A stretch of DNA of 64,000 nucleotides from Eucommia ulmoides. Lineage: Eukaryota > Streptophyta > Magnoliopsida > Garryales > Eucommiaceae. Of this stretch, positions 48,656-58,640 are shown piece by piece. The notes beneath the pieces are model-generated. The model saw only the letters and a list, made by a program, of their open reading frames with translations. It was not told where the DNA came from and did no database searches. Positions within the stretch are counted from its first letter, which is position 1; the number at the start of each line of letters is the position of its first letter. The translations under genes were made by a program, and so were the position numbers. The DNA lies in NCBI GenBank assembly GCA_016647705.1, contig CM028333.1:27998743-28062742 (forward strand). The letters run 5' to 3'.

Positions 48656-49325
48656 ATATGTTTAAGTTAAAACCTTTCTTGCATACAAATCATATAAGTA
48701 GGTTTTAGGTCACTTTTGCATAAATAAAATAGAATTCATATCATGTTAGTTTTAGCATTCATATTTTCATACTTATTCATTTATTTTAGTTTGTCTATTT
48801 AAATTAAAGAAATCTCTTAGAAACATATTTAAAACCACCCCCCGAGGACCATCCTTAATATTCGATAAGAGGTTATACCAGGGGAACATTCCTAAAAATA
48901 CAAAAACTTGTCCCATATTATATTTGAAAATACCAAAAATATTTTATAAGAAGGAAAAATTTCAAAATAAAGTAAAATGTTCGAACTAACTAATTGGACT
49001 TAATTGGATATAAGGTACCATTTTTGGACGGGCGTCTTGGGATGCCTGACACCTTCCCTGAACGTAATCAAGCCCTGAGCTCTTAAATAAATCTTTGATT
49101 TGACTGTATTTTTTGGAGTCAATTTTTACTTAGTCCTTTTAAATTATTTTCTAAAGATTCGGTGACCTAGCATACCATTTAAAAATCTAATTCTAGGTGG
49201 TGACACCTTATTTTAAAATGGTCTAAGTAGGTTTTTAAGAAAACTGGTGCTTTAAAAAACCCTTCATTCTCTTTACACATTAATATTTCATATTCTTTTA
49301 TTTTTGAAAAATTGAGGTGCGTCAC

Positions 49326-49445
49326 TAGCTAGAGTTGGGGCACATTATATCTGGTTTTTCCAATGAGAATCTGTGATGGGACTCGTCCCAGCTAGGACTG
49401 AGGCTCATTATATCTGATTTCTCCATTGAGATTTTGTGATAGAAG
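49326..49445. repeat. Tandem units of about 64 bases in Y 3' non-coding DNA
   Basis: The anchor 'agctag' followed by 'ggggcacattatatctg' or a variant occurs at 49326, 49389 and 50938, and more weakly at about 51083. Once S3 is removed the spacings are 63 and 65 bases. X inserted in one unit and S3 in another. Confidence 0.65.
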
Positions 49446-49450
49446 TCGCC

Positions 49451-50929
49451 TAGTAGGGCGTAAAATACACTGCTACTTACTCTCACAAGTATACAAGATC
49501 TAAGTTTTAATATAGTGGATCTTGAAGATCGGATATCGTTCCCACAGAGAAAAGTGTGAATAATTGAATACCGCAATTTACGTAGTCTCATTTTATCCTG
49601 ACGATAAAAGACATGATTTAAAATTAAACTAAGCTAAACTACAATTAGTAGGTTAATATTAACTAAGTTGATTAATTAGGGATTGATTTCATTCACTTAA
49701 TACCTGTTTGATTTCATTTAGTTAACAATAACGAAGTTTAGGTATCCGACAATCTCGGTTCGTAAACTCCTCCGCCACCTCTTCCGATTGTAAGATGGGG
49801 GAATACGCAACTTCGTGTTGACGAAGAGGTCCCCCTCAATGTCTTAACGACTCTAGGACGCGTGAGTCTTGACCCAACGTCATCGATTGCACACTAACTA
49901 ACGCCCTCTCGGGTCGTTAGGTTGTAACGATGTGTTTACCCTAGTCCAAATCTAGGGTTACCTCTCCCGAGTGTCAAACCCTAGATTTTCAAATCCAACC
50001 CTAATACCATAACAAGAATATTAATATCATCATCAAATGATAAGAACAATCGGACTTAAAAGCAACAACCGTTAAAGAAACATATATTAAACCAAAAGAG
50101 TATTTACACAACTACATCTTTCCCTAACAAATCTTTAATTAAACTAACATGTTCTTAGTCAATACAACATTAAATCAAGAGGAGATAATCAATATTAACA
50201 ATAAACATTAAGTACAAAGATGGAAACAAGGGAAGAAAAGCCAAATCTCAAAGTGGAGTAGTCCACTTTTGCCAAAGAATAATCCTCCCGAGCTTCCTCT
50301 TCTCCATTAATGAACTTCCTCTTCTAGCTCTTCAAGAAATGGCCAAGAACACTCTCTAAAACTAATCTAATCTACTCCCTAAATTATCTAAACCTAACTA
50401 AGGTGAAATGGCTCTCTCTCTAACGTCTCCAAGTCCTTGGGGGTCTAAGGGGGTCTTTAATAATTGGGGGAGAAAAGGGTTTAATAGGCAAGGTTTGGAA
50501 AATATCTTCAAAATATATGAAAACAGATATTTTTGCACAGAGTGTCACCGCCTAAGTGGTGGTGCATCGCTTAGGCGGTGGCTTGAGTCGGTTAAGTTTC
50601 CGTCGGATCTTCGCCTAGGTGGTGGCTGTTGGCACAACTTTCTGATGTTTTCTCACCTAGGCAGTGGTTCAGCCCTTCAACACTCCAACATTCTGCCTCT
50701 TTTCTGCCTAGGTGGTGGAACTTCCGCCTAGGCGGTGGTCTTCATTCACCGAAACCCTGTTTTTCATGTTTTGTTCACCGTTTCTCCACCATTTTTACTT
50801 GTTTATCGCCCGTTAACATCCCTTCACCTGTTTTACACTAAAACAAACTAAAACACAATTAAATATAACTAATATTCTTGAAAACTAACAAATTCGATTT
50901 CAAAATAGATAAGTTTTTCCCACCTATCA
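49451..50929 (-). mobile_element. Solo Athila-type LTR S3
   Basis: Plus orientation TAGTAGGG..CACCTATCA (TG decayed to TA), flanked by perfect TCGCC at 49446-49450 and 50930-50934. It is homologous to S1, S2 and the A2 LTRs. The palindrome cluster at 50550-50760 uses CGCCTAGGCGGTGG-type units. Frames at 50408-50841 are formed by this cluster. Confidence 0.92.
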
Positions 50930-50934
50930 TCGCC

Positions 50935-51325
50935 CCAGCTAGAGCAGGGGCATATTATATCAGATTTTCTCTGTAGAGAATTTTTTGATATAAAACCCGC
51001 ACCAATTACAATCCTAATCAATGCAAAATTTCACCAACTAAAATTTACAATCCCTAAAAATGAATAAGTATCGTAAAGCTCCAGTCTACGACTGGGGCAC
51101 ATTTTATCCGAGGCAAAATTTCCCTCCAGAAGTTTTCTAGTCTTCATCGAGCAATCCCAGGTGGTATGTGGCCAAAAAACTCCACTTGGTGTTGAGTTTC
51201 CCCGAGAGTCTACGCTCGTGTGAATTCTCTCAGTCATTTTCAATCATGTATTGATGTGATGACCCAAGAATCAGTTTCTCTAACCAAGAACCTATTCCTC
51301 CAATTATTGATGTACTTTACATGTC
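50935..51325. other. Y 3' non-coding DNA
   Basis: Two more diverged units of the 64-base repeat (50938, 51083) and otherwise no structure. The 70-codon minus-strand frame 51031-51243 has no recognisable domain. Confidence 0.4.
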
Positions 51326-51326
51326 G

Positions 51327-51584
51327 GAACTACGTTTGACTTGATTCTCTGTTAAGTTTGAGATATGTAGGTGCCCTAATGGGGTTCGATCAAGCCAGCT
51401 CACTAAAATCAATATTTAGATATATCGTCGACCTCAATCTCAGATTGACTAGACACCCCAAAATTGGTTTTTCTAACCCAAAACCATTCCACCCAATCTT
51501 GATTTACTTTACATGCTAGAACTACATGTGACATGATTCTCATTAATTTGAGATATGTAGGAGAACCTTTTGGGTATGGTCACA
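51327..51584 (+). repeat. Two copies of the multi-helix motif
   Basis: Copies at 51327-51395 and 51519-51584. The second has CTACAT (51522-51527) opposite ATGTAG (51555-51560) and GTGAC (51528-51532) opposite GTCAC (51579-51583). Copies elsewhere have CTACGT or GTCAAC at these places with matching partners. Confidence 0.75.
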
Positions 51585-51660
51585 ACCAGGAGACGATTGA
51601 CCGAGTGTCATCCTCTCTACTTTCTATAGGATAGACCGTGCATCATCCTTTAGAAAAAGT

Positions 51661-51815
51661 ATTTTAATTTTAAATGAGATAGCCAACAAAATAGTATTTT
51701 AATTTTAAACGAGATAGCCAACAAGATAATATTTTAATTTTAAACGAGATAGCCAGCGAGACAGTATTTTAATTTTAAACAAGACAACTAGCAAGACAAT
51801 ATTTTAATTTGGTAG
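51661..51815. repeat. 35-base tandem repeat, 4.4 copies
   Basis: 'attttaattttaaac' plus 'gagatagccaacaagat'. Starts at 51661, 51696, 51731, 51766 and 51801, exactly 35 bases apart, with few substitutions. Confidence 0.95.
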
Positions 51816-51848
51816 TATAGTGTAGTAGTAGAATTTACTTTACCTGCT

Positions 51849-51914
51849 AGAATTACATGTGACCTAATTCTCTTAATTTGAGATATGTAGGAGAACCCTT
51901 TGGGTACAGTCACA
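51849..51914 (+). repeat. Copy of the multi-helix motif
   Basis: 'gaattacatgtgacctaatt', inner stem TCTC/GAGA-like, 'atatgtaggag', second stem ACCC/GGGT, and outer GTGAC with GTCAC. It lies right after the 35-base array. Confidence 0.7.
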
Positions 51915-52064
51915 ACCAGAAGTCGATTAACCGAGTATCATATTTTCTGCATCCTATAGGATAGACTGCACATCATCCTCTAGGAATATATCGGAAGGGC
52001 TTGTATAGAGTGTCGTCCTCACCAAGACTTTAGGGACAGGTACAGTGACACTGTCCTAAGTTAT

Positions 52065-52165
52065 AGTAGTATAATAGCAACCAGTAGTGTAATAGCCACT
52101 AGTAGTGTAATAGTAACCAGTAGTATAATAACAACCAGTAGTATAATAGCAACCAATAATGTAAT
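52065..52165. repeat. 18-base tandem repeat, about 5.5 copies
   Basis: AGTAGTATAATAGCAACC and close variants start at 52065, 52083, 52101, 52119 and 52137, exactly 18 bases apart. Confidence 0.95.
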
Positions 52166-52179
52166 GCGATAGTAGTACA

Positions 52180-52566
52180 ACTCGGAATGGCTCATACTGA
52201 ATGTCGTCCTTGTCGAGTCCTATAGGTTTGATCATTGATCATCCTTTAGGAGTGTAATATGTAGTCATCGGTCGGATTGCTCGATCGCTGTCCTTAACAA
52301 GCCCTCTAGGATTGATCATTGGTCATCCTTAGAAATCCAAGTCATGGTGGGAATAGTTGATCGTCATCCTAACCGTGTTTCCTCAAAGGATTAGGCATAT
52401 CGTCATTCGATAAGAAACCCTTTACTACTCTCGTAGGGTAAAGACAACAATATCAAATGCTTCTGACTTTGCATAGTTTATTTAAATACCTATATTTTAC
52501 ATTCCATGTCTAGTGGTAAAAAAATATTAGTGTCTCCTTCTTTGTCATTACGAGTAAACTCACATG
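52180..52566. other. Y 3' non-coding DNA before the purine tract
   Basis: A diverged direct duplication ('ttgatcattgatcatcctt' near 52228 and a similar word near 52312) and nothing else recognisable. Confidence 0.45.
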
Positions 52567-52581
52567 ACAAGAAGGGGTAGT
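52567..52581 (+). other. Polypurine tract of element Y
   Basis: 'acaagaaggggtagt' directly before the LTR start TGCAGAGACCGC. It identifies 52582-57919 as the 3' LTR. Confidence 0.7.
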
Positions 52582-53762
52582 TGCAGAGACCGCATTTTGT
52601 CTTGCTCAATCAGTGTCGAATCAAGTACAAGTTTAAATAAACTTTAAATTTAGGTTTAAGGGGAATGAATTTCTATCTTGGATCACATTGTATAATATAG
52701 AAAAATACCAAAAACAAAATATGAGAAAACACAAAAACTATTAAATTTGACTAAATTCAGCTAAGTAAAAGTTTCGAGTCAACCTCGAAAGTCCTATAAT
52801 TTAAGGGGGCTAAAATGAATTTATTAAAGGTTGATTTTAATTAAATCATCTTTAGTATAAATAAAAATTATCCACTACCCTTCACTTATAGGATATTTCA
52901 AACAATTACCTCGGTTACCCACATTGACCGTAAAACATTTACTGTCATTGAATTTTGTCAGTTTAACACCAAAAATATTTATTTATTTATTTATGCATAT
53001 TACATCAAATACCATCTAGAAACAATACAAGAGACCTTGATCAAGTCTTGGAAAGGTCATGGAAAGCCCTAATCACTAAGGAGATTAAGGACTTGGGCTT
53101 GGTTTGGAATTACATTAAATCCAATTTGACTTGACAAACTACCCTAAGGATTACCCATCATTTAAAATCCCACAAAGGAGCCTTGAAATGACCAAGAAAC
53201 CCTTAGATATTTTCTACACAAATATCTAAGGAAGGAAACTAAGACACTTAGGGTATGACCAACTGTTATCGAAACTAAATTGATTCGATTCGCCACCTAA
53301 ATTAGGCATTTAATGTGCATTAAATGCCCACCCCATCAAGAATTAAATGCTTGGATGACATGGATAAGATACATTCAAGGTATGACAATATTTGATAAAA
53401 TATCTTAGAGTTAACCGAAAACCTTGAAATGTGACTACCCTTTATCAAAACCAAACCAATTTGATTTACCACTGTTAATGATCATTAAATGCACATCCCA
53501 TCAAGCATTAAATGCTTATGGATGACATGGAATGGGTGGATACATTGAATCTAGATATTTTCTACTAGAAACCTTGAAATCCAACCGTCAGTTACAAGAC
53601 AAACCAACCCGATTCAATCCAAAACCAACCGGATGTATGCTCACCAAGTAATGAGTCATCATAGTGCATTAAATTCCAAGTGACTCATTAAGACCATGTT
53701 CAATGCACCTTCAAAGTATTAATGGCAACTAAACCGAAATAGTGAAACTAACCGATATTTAG

Positions 53763-55669
53763 TGTCAACTGACATTAATTTTAAAATTTACTAACTAAAA
53801 ATTCAACTATACCGATCCAACTTTTTCTGTAACGCTATAAAGCTTGAACAACTTATTAAAACACCTGCCCCAACTGCCTCCAAAGCAGCACCACCCTCTG
53901 ACCCTATCTAACGCTAGTAGTGGCCTGTCTCTAACTGGGGTATCTGAAACCAAATATTTTATTGTTGTATTATCTTCACAATATAAAAACAATTTATGGA
54001 TCAAGTACATTTATCTGAATTCTTTTTTCAAAATAGAATTTAAAGCCATAACCGACCAGTATCAAAATCTCACAAATATCATCATAATAAATTAATTGAA
54101 TATAAATTAACTAATCAAATCACTTTTATATAATAAAATACCACAAACACATATTTTTATACTAACCATAGGATCGTTTCACCTCACGATTAGGAGTTAT
54201 TACGGTACCATAACATGTACAACTGTGTAATCTAAGGTTACCATCAGTGTCAGAGTCATTAAATATCTCCAATGGTAGGAGCCAACACATGGTATAAACC
54301 ACCATATCATAATGATAATCATTATCGTCAACAACAACAACAACAACAACAACAAAAACAACAACAACAATAACAACCACCTGCAGGACTTGCCCTCCTA
54401 TTAGGACCAACAACATCCATCATAACATGTCCTCCAGTCAAGATCATACTATGGCATAGTCGAATAATAATAAAAATTACTTTTCATGCTTAAAACTTTA
54501 CTTGATTCATGTAACGTTATAAAACCATCATTTTTAATAAATATTTTCTTTTCCATAATTTAATAAGAAAAATATAGTTTAATAATTTACATAGAAGACA
54601 GTACCTCACATCGATAATTGCATTGCCATTAGGCTATCATTGAAATATTGTCACAGTCGGCGTCGCTTGTGAACTTAACAACGATAGGACCTAAACTATT
54701 AATTTACCAAAATAAATCTAATATGTAATGTAATGCATGAAATGCATGATACTAAAATGTAATTTTTTTCATTCCCAAATGTTTTTGATTACATGAAATT
54801 TATTAAAATTACACGCCTTATTTTCTCAACCCAGTATTAATTTTACAACTAAAATATTATAGTTACATTTGTAAAATTTATCAATTAATAATTTAAGTAT
54901 AGAGAAAAATATTAACTGATTATTAACAATATTACTAGTCAAAGAACTACAAAAAGAAAATACTATTCTAATCAAATTTATAATTTTTACTTTAAATTGA
55001 ATTTTTCACAAATTAGATATATTTATACATGAATATAGATCCATTATATTTTCCAAACCTATATATTTTTCAAACTTTTATATATATATATATATATATA
55101 TTCATGGTAACCATTTAAAAGGTATATAATGTATATGTATATATACAACGTAACTAAGATAAAGAGCAATGAGAGAGCTAGAGACATAAAGACAATTTAA
55201 GAGAGAGAGTATAAAAAAAAAAGAAAAAAAGAAAAAACATTTATATATGTGTTCACCGCCTTAGCATTTACTTACCTTACATTCCATTATTATTATTATT
55301 ATTTTAAAGTAAAACTTGTGTTTTAGAATAGGACACATATATAGTGTATTGTGACAACACACATATATTACATTTATATGTATATATATCTTTACATTTC
55401 TACAAAACACCCTCTTAGTATTAAAATATATTAATTATATCCCAATGTTATTAAAAACTATATTTCAAATAAAATATTAATTTCAAAACTTTAAAAAAAT
55501 TAAATTAAATTAACATATTAATCCTCAAAGTTCTTGAAACTAAATTTTTAAATACCACAACCATCCCTAAAAGTTTTAAAGTGAAATTTAAAAAACACAA
55601 TAAATCTCATTATTTTCTAAATGTCATAAAATACAAATAAAATATACTCATACAAAATTGGGCCTTACA
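53763..55669 (-). mobile_element. LTR-like insertion L1
   Basis: Present here but missing from the first Y LTR, where the flanks join as 'acttag|cccctaaacc' (4043/4044). The insert reads TGTCAACTGACA..GGGCCTTACA. In minus orientation that is TGTAAGGCCC..GTTGACA, with the TG..CA ends of a Ty3 LTR; 'TGTAAGGCCC' is a common plant LTR start. No 5-base duplication is visible. It holds an (AAC)n tract (about 54333-54371) and very AT-rich DNA. It may be a solo LTR whose duplication was lost, or another kind of insertion. Confidence 0.6.
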
Positions 55670-55943
55670 CCCCTAAACCAAACCGAAAGCGATACATCAA
55701 GCCATTAATATACCCATGTGCAACCAATATGATTTGAGGAAGTGTAATGATTGGTAACGATTGCCAATCATTACCAAATCTAGGAAAATATTTGGTAATG
55801 ATTACCAAATCTTTGAAGATATTTTCTTACACCTAAAATTTGTTTAAAGTTGAACAAAACCAAAACAGGTCCCTTAGGCCAAACACACGCAAAGGAAAAG
55901 GCTAGGATAGCTTGCGCATAGATGAGTGCACAGGCTCCCAGCC

Positions 55944-55952
55944 TATAAATAG
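55944..55952 (+). promoter_or_regulatory. TATA box of the Y 3' LTR
   Basis: TATAAATAG, equivalent to 4315-4323. Confidence 0.6.
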
Positions 55953-57082
55953 GACTACTAAGATTCTCATTTTTTCAAGACTTGAAGTCCTAGCTTCTCT
56001 CTCTAAAACTTGAACCAAGTCTCAAGTGCTAGGATTCTCAAGCAAGTTTCTTGAATAACACATCGTTATTCTTCTGAAATCTAGTCCCGGAGAGTGATCT
56101 TGAGATTCTTGCAGCAAAAACTCATAAGGAAAACGGTCACCAATAAAAGTCAAGCCAATAAGATAAATGAGGAAAATGAGATAACCACTTAGGGAGGACT
56201 AATTCCCCTAAGTAGGGTTATCTTGAGGTTCTTGGAGAAAGAACTCAAGAGGCCGACGGTGATCGCTCGAGTTCCAACCAAGAAGACCAAGAAGGAGAAG
56301 AAGGTTCTTGTTTAGGGAAAGATCACTCCCCAAAACTAGGTATGTGCCTTGAGATTCCTTGGTCTTGTCTTAAATTTCATATACTTTGCTTGTACATATC
56401 GAAATCATGTAGTATCCATGCTTTGCTTTCATATATACAACACACATAAACCATAATCAACCAACAACACCTAAATTTTTCTATAATCATCAAACTATGT
56501 CCAAATCATACAAAACTATCTCAAGAACATCCAAGAACATGTTAAGAACATGTGAGGACCCAAATCATCTAAGAACATGTTAAAAACATGTGAGGATTCA
56601 AACAAAACATCTATCACACCATGAGTTGTGTATAGTCTTTACGATTTTCTCAAGAATACTTCAAACCGACTCTTTATTAACCATTAATATAACTATATAA
56701 TGTTAATAAGAATATTTACTTTCTTCTTAATGTCAAGATTACAGCCTGGTAGGCTTCTATATATATACTAGACCGACAGACCCTTGTGGCTAAAAATCCA
56801 GGACAAAGAAATGACCTTTATTCCTTCAGGGATATGTATGATTCTTCTTCAGAAACCTTCCCCTTTTTCTTAGTTATGAGTAGGATTGGCATAAATATAT
56901 GGTATTTGTTTCCAATTTCGACTAACAACTCACATACTAACACTAACTAACAAAAAAAAAAAAAAGAGTTCAGCTAAGGTATACTTGACAAAATCAAAGA
57001 GGTCATGTCCATATCATGTTGTGATTCATGTTGTTCACAACCAAAACCAACTAATAATCCATTAAAATCAACGAAAACCAAC

Positions 57083-57254
57083 ATGATAACTTGATCGTTA
57101 GTTACCCCCCAAAGTACGTAGGCAATTCATGTAAGAGTTCAGTCACATTTAATAAATAAAACCATATCCTTTAACCTTAAACAAATGAACTACGTGAAGA
57201 CCTTATTCTCATTAATCTGAGATATGTAGGTAACCCACGTGCAGGTTCGGTCAC
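57083..57254 (+). repeat. Two copies of the multi-helix motif in the Y 3' LTR
   Basis: 57083-57147 and 57187-57254. They correspond to the first two of the three copies in the 5' LTR. The third, 6968-7035, is missing here. Confidence 0.7.
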
Positions 57255-57919
57255 ATATCCAAATAATTTTCATTTCATATAGCTTGCATATTTATATTCC
57301 TATATTTTATAAACTGTTATTGGGTTGTCGTTGCCTAGAATAATATAGTATAGTATGATATTTACTGCTTTTATTATGTTAAAAACACAAAAAGTATTTT
57401 TATTTCTAGTTTTAGTTGCATAATAGATAACATTTACTGCTTGTATCATGTAAAAAATACATAAAAATGGGATTTTTTTTTTTAAAAAGGGAATTATTTT
57501 TGTTTAATGAAATCAAAAAAATTACTCGGGTATTGTTTAACAGTGAATATTCATTTAGACTAAGGTACCACTTACAGGGGTGCGCAAAACCTTCCCCGAG
57601 CATAACCGACCCCCGAACTATAGGAATATCTCTAGTATATAGACCTTATGAAGTCAAAATACGAGTCATTTCAAAGTAAATTCAATTTTTAAAACTCACG
57701 GTAACCTAGCACACTATTTAACCCTATGCTAGGTGGTGACTTCGTTTTTAACATAAATTCTGGCGCAAGAAGTTTTTCAAAACCAACACTTAGAAATGTC
57801 ATTGAAAAACCATTTTCAAAATGAACGGATTTGGGCGACTTAGAGAGAGAGGAATGAAACTCGTTTTCTCTTCTTCCCGATTCTCTACTTCTTCCGCTAT
57901 CAAAATTCGGGTTGTGTTA

Positions 57920-57924
57920 ACAAG
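57920..57924. repeat. Target site duplication of element Y, right copy
   Basis: ACAAG, identical to 2805-2809. Confidence 0.8.
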
Positions 57925-58398
57925 GATCAACAACATAGCAGAGTCAATACTGGCATGACACTAAGTTGAAGTTGATGTGGTAGCAACATGGCAAGAAAAC
58001 CCTAGGTAGCACGCATGAGGGCACAATATAAGTTGTTGTTGGTTGTATTGGAATCGTCTCGTTTAGACGGTTTTGATAGTATGGTCATTGATGAATTTTG
58101 AGCACTAGTTGTTGCGGTAGATCTCAAAATCCGAGACGGCAATGCTTGATGGTATTGCTGGATTTTGGAGTCGGGTGGAAACGCGTGACGGCTCTGGTGG
58201 AGGTGGTTTTGATGGCATTGTGCTCGTTGTTTAGCGAAAAAAGTGGTGATATGATGAGAGTTGATATTGGAGTGGTGGTGAAATCTATAACAGTCAACTG
58301 ATATCAGGAGAAAAACGACGCTCCAGAAGGCTTGTTAAGGTTAGGATTTCGAAAATTTTAGTCAGAATAGGGTCATGAAGAATTGACTCTTTATATCA
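57925..58398 (-). other. Primer site and leader of the minus-strand copia host element
   Basis: On the minus strand the LTR end 'ttctaaca' is followed by 'tgatataaagagtc' (58387-58400 region), a worn version of the initiator tRNA-Met site TGGTATCAGAGC. The remainder to 57925 is untranslated leader that continues at 2804. The plus-strand frame at 58098-58301 has no domain. Confidence 0.5.
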
Positions 58399-58640
58399 TG
58401 TTAGAATAATTGAGAGGCAAAATGTTGGTAGAATATGGAGCGACATATTGATATTTAGGAAAAATACAAGAATGAAGATTTACAATGAAAAAATATATAG
58501 GAGACTAAGAAAATCCTAGAGTTAGGGTTTTAACATAATGGTCAAGTACATATAATTTTATCAGTTTATTAATATTAACAACTTGGTAGATCTCAATTTC
58601 CTTTGATATTGATTGATCATTCTACCCAGAAAAGCCAATT
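58399..58640 (-). mobile_element. LTR (3' part) of the copia host element
   Basis: Plus strand begins 'tgttagaataattgaga'. On the minus strand the end 'ttctaaca' adjoins the primer site. The start of this LTR was not located to the right, so the true length is unknown. Confidence 0.45.

Larger units (their letters stand above)
22857..49325 (+). mobile_element. Second Tat-type element X, inserted into Y
   Basis: Two LTR copies (22857-36129, truncated, and 44909-49325) align through a poly-pyrimidine/purine block, a TATA region, 'ccctttcggg', 'gatga(c/t)tcgatgaaaa', 'gtgacctagca' and a 'gtgcgtca' end. Between them is a Tat-type gag relic (41881-42950). CAGCT lies before it (22852-22856) and TAGCT after (49326-49330). 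Joining the flanks at these words restores a unit of the repeat also seen at 50938. Passengers A1, C1 and C2 account for most of its 26.5 kb; about 7 kb is X itself. Pol was not recognised. Confidence 0.7.
44909..49325 (+). mobile_element. 3' LTR of X (split by C2)
   Basis: Aligns with the first X LTR from 'ggcaa' to near its end, and extends to 'attgaggtgcgtcac'. A TATAAATA box lies at 45189-45196. Where the first LTR has about 270-300 bases (34864-35130), this copy has a TA microsatellite (45733-45804). A 5-base duplication marks the C2 insertion. Confidence 0.75.
2810..57919 (+). mobile_element. Giant nested Tat/Ogre-type Ty3 element Y
   Basis: Two long LTRs (2810-7727 and 52582-57919) align along their length: the 'accgcattttgt' start, a TATAAATAG promoter, a conserved dispersed motif, a 'ctagcaca' block and a 'gtta' end. 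The first is followed by a Tat/Ogre-like primer site (7730 onward). The second is preceded by a purine-rich tract (52567-52581). ACAAG flanks the whole 55.1 kb. A degraded Tat-type gag lies at 10370-10870 in the expected orientation. No protease, reverse transcriptase or integrase belonging to Y was recognised; those genes are deleted or too decayed. Removing the inserted elements leaves about 18-19 kb, within the size known for Ogre-like elements. Passengers are S1, A2, X, S3 and L1. Confidence 0.8.
52582..57919 (+). mobile_element. 3' LTR of element Y (split by L1)
   Basis: Begins TGCAGAGACCGCATTTTG and ends 'gggttgtgtta', just before ACAAG. Without L1 it is about 3.4 kb and aligns with 2810-7727 (without S1). 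TATA box at 55944. An extra stretch near 56590-56700 is absent from its partner. Short frames inside, such as 57412-57679, are not kept in the partner. Confidence 0.82.

Noticed and set aside
50408-50841. Two overlapping Gly/Ser-rich frames of 107 and 70 codons
   Set aside because: They cover the palindrome cluster of solo LTR S3 and are not preserved in S1, S2 or A2.
51661-51830. CRISPR-like array
   Set aside because: The 35-base units are directly adjacent with no spacers, and the sequence is plant nuclear DNA.
53807-54416. Small frames on both strands inside L1
   Set aside because: The Val-rich one is the (AAC)n tract read on the other strand, and the others lack any domain.
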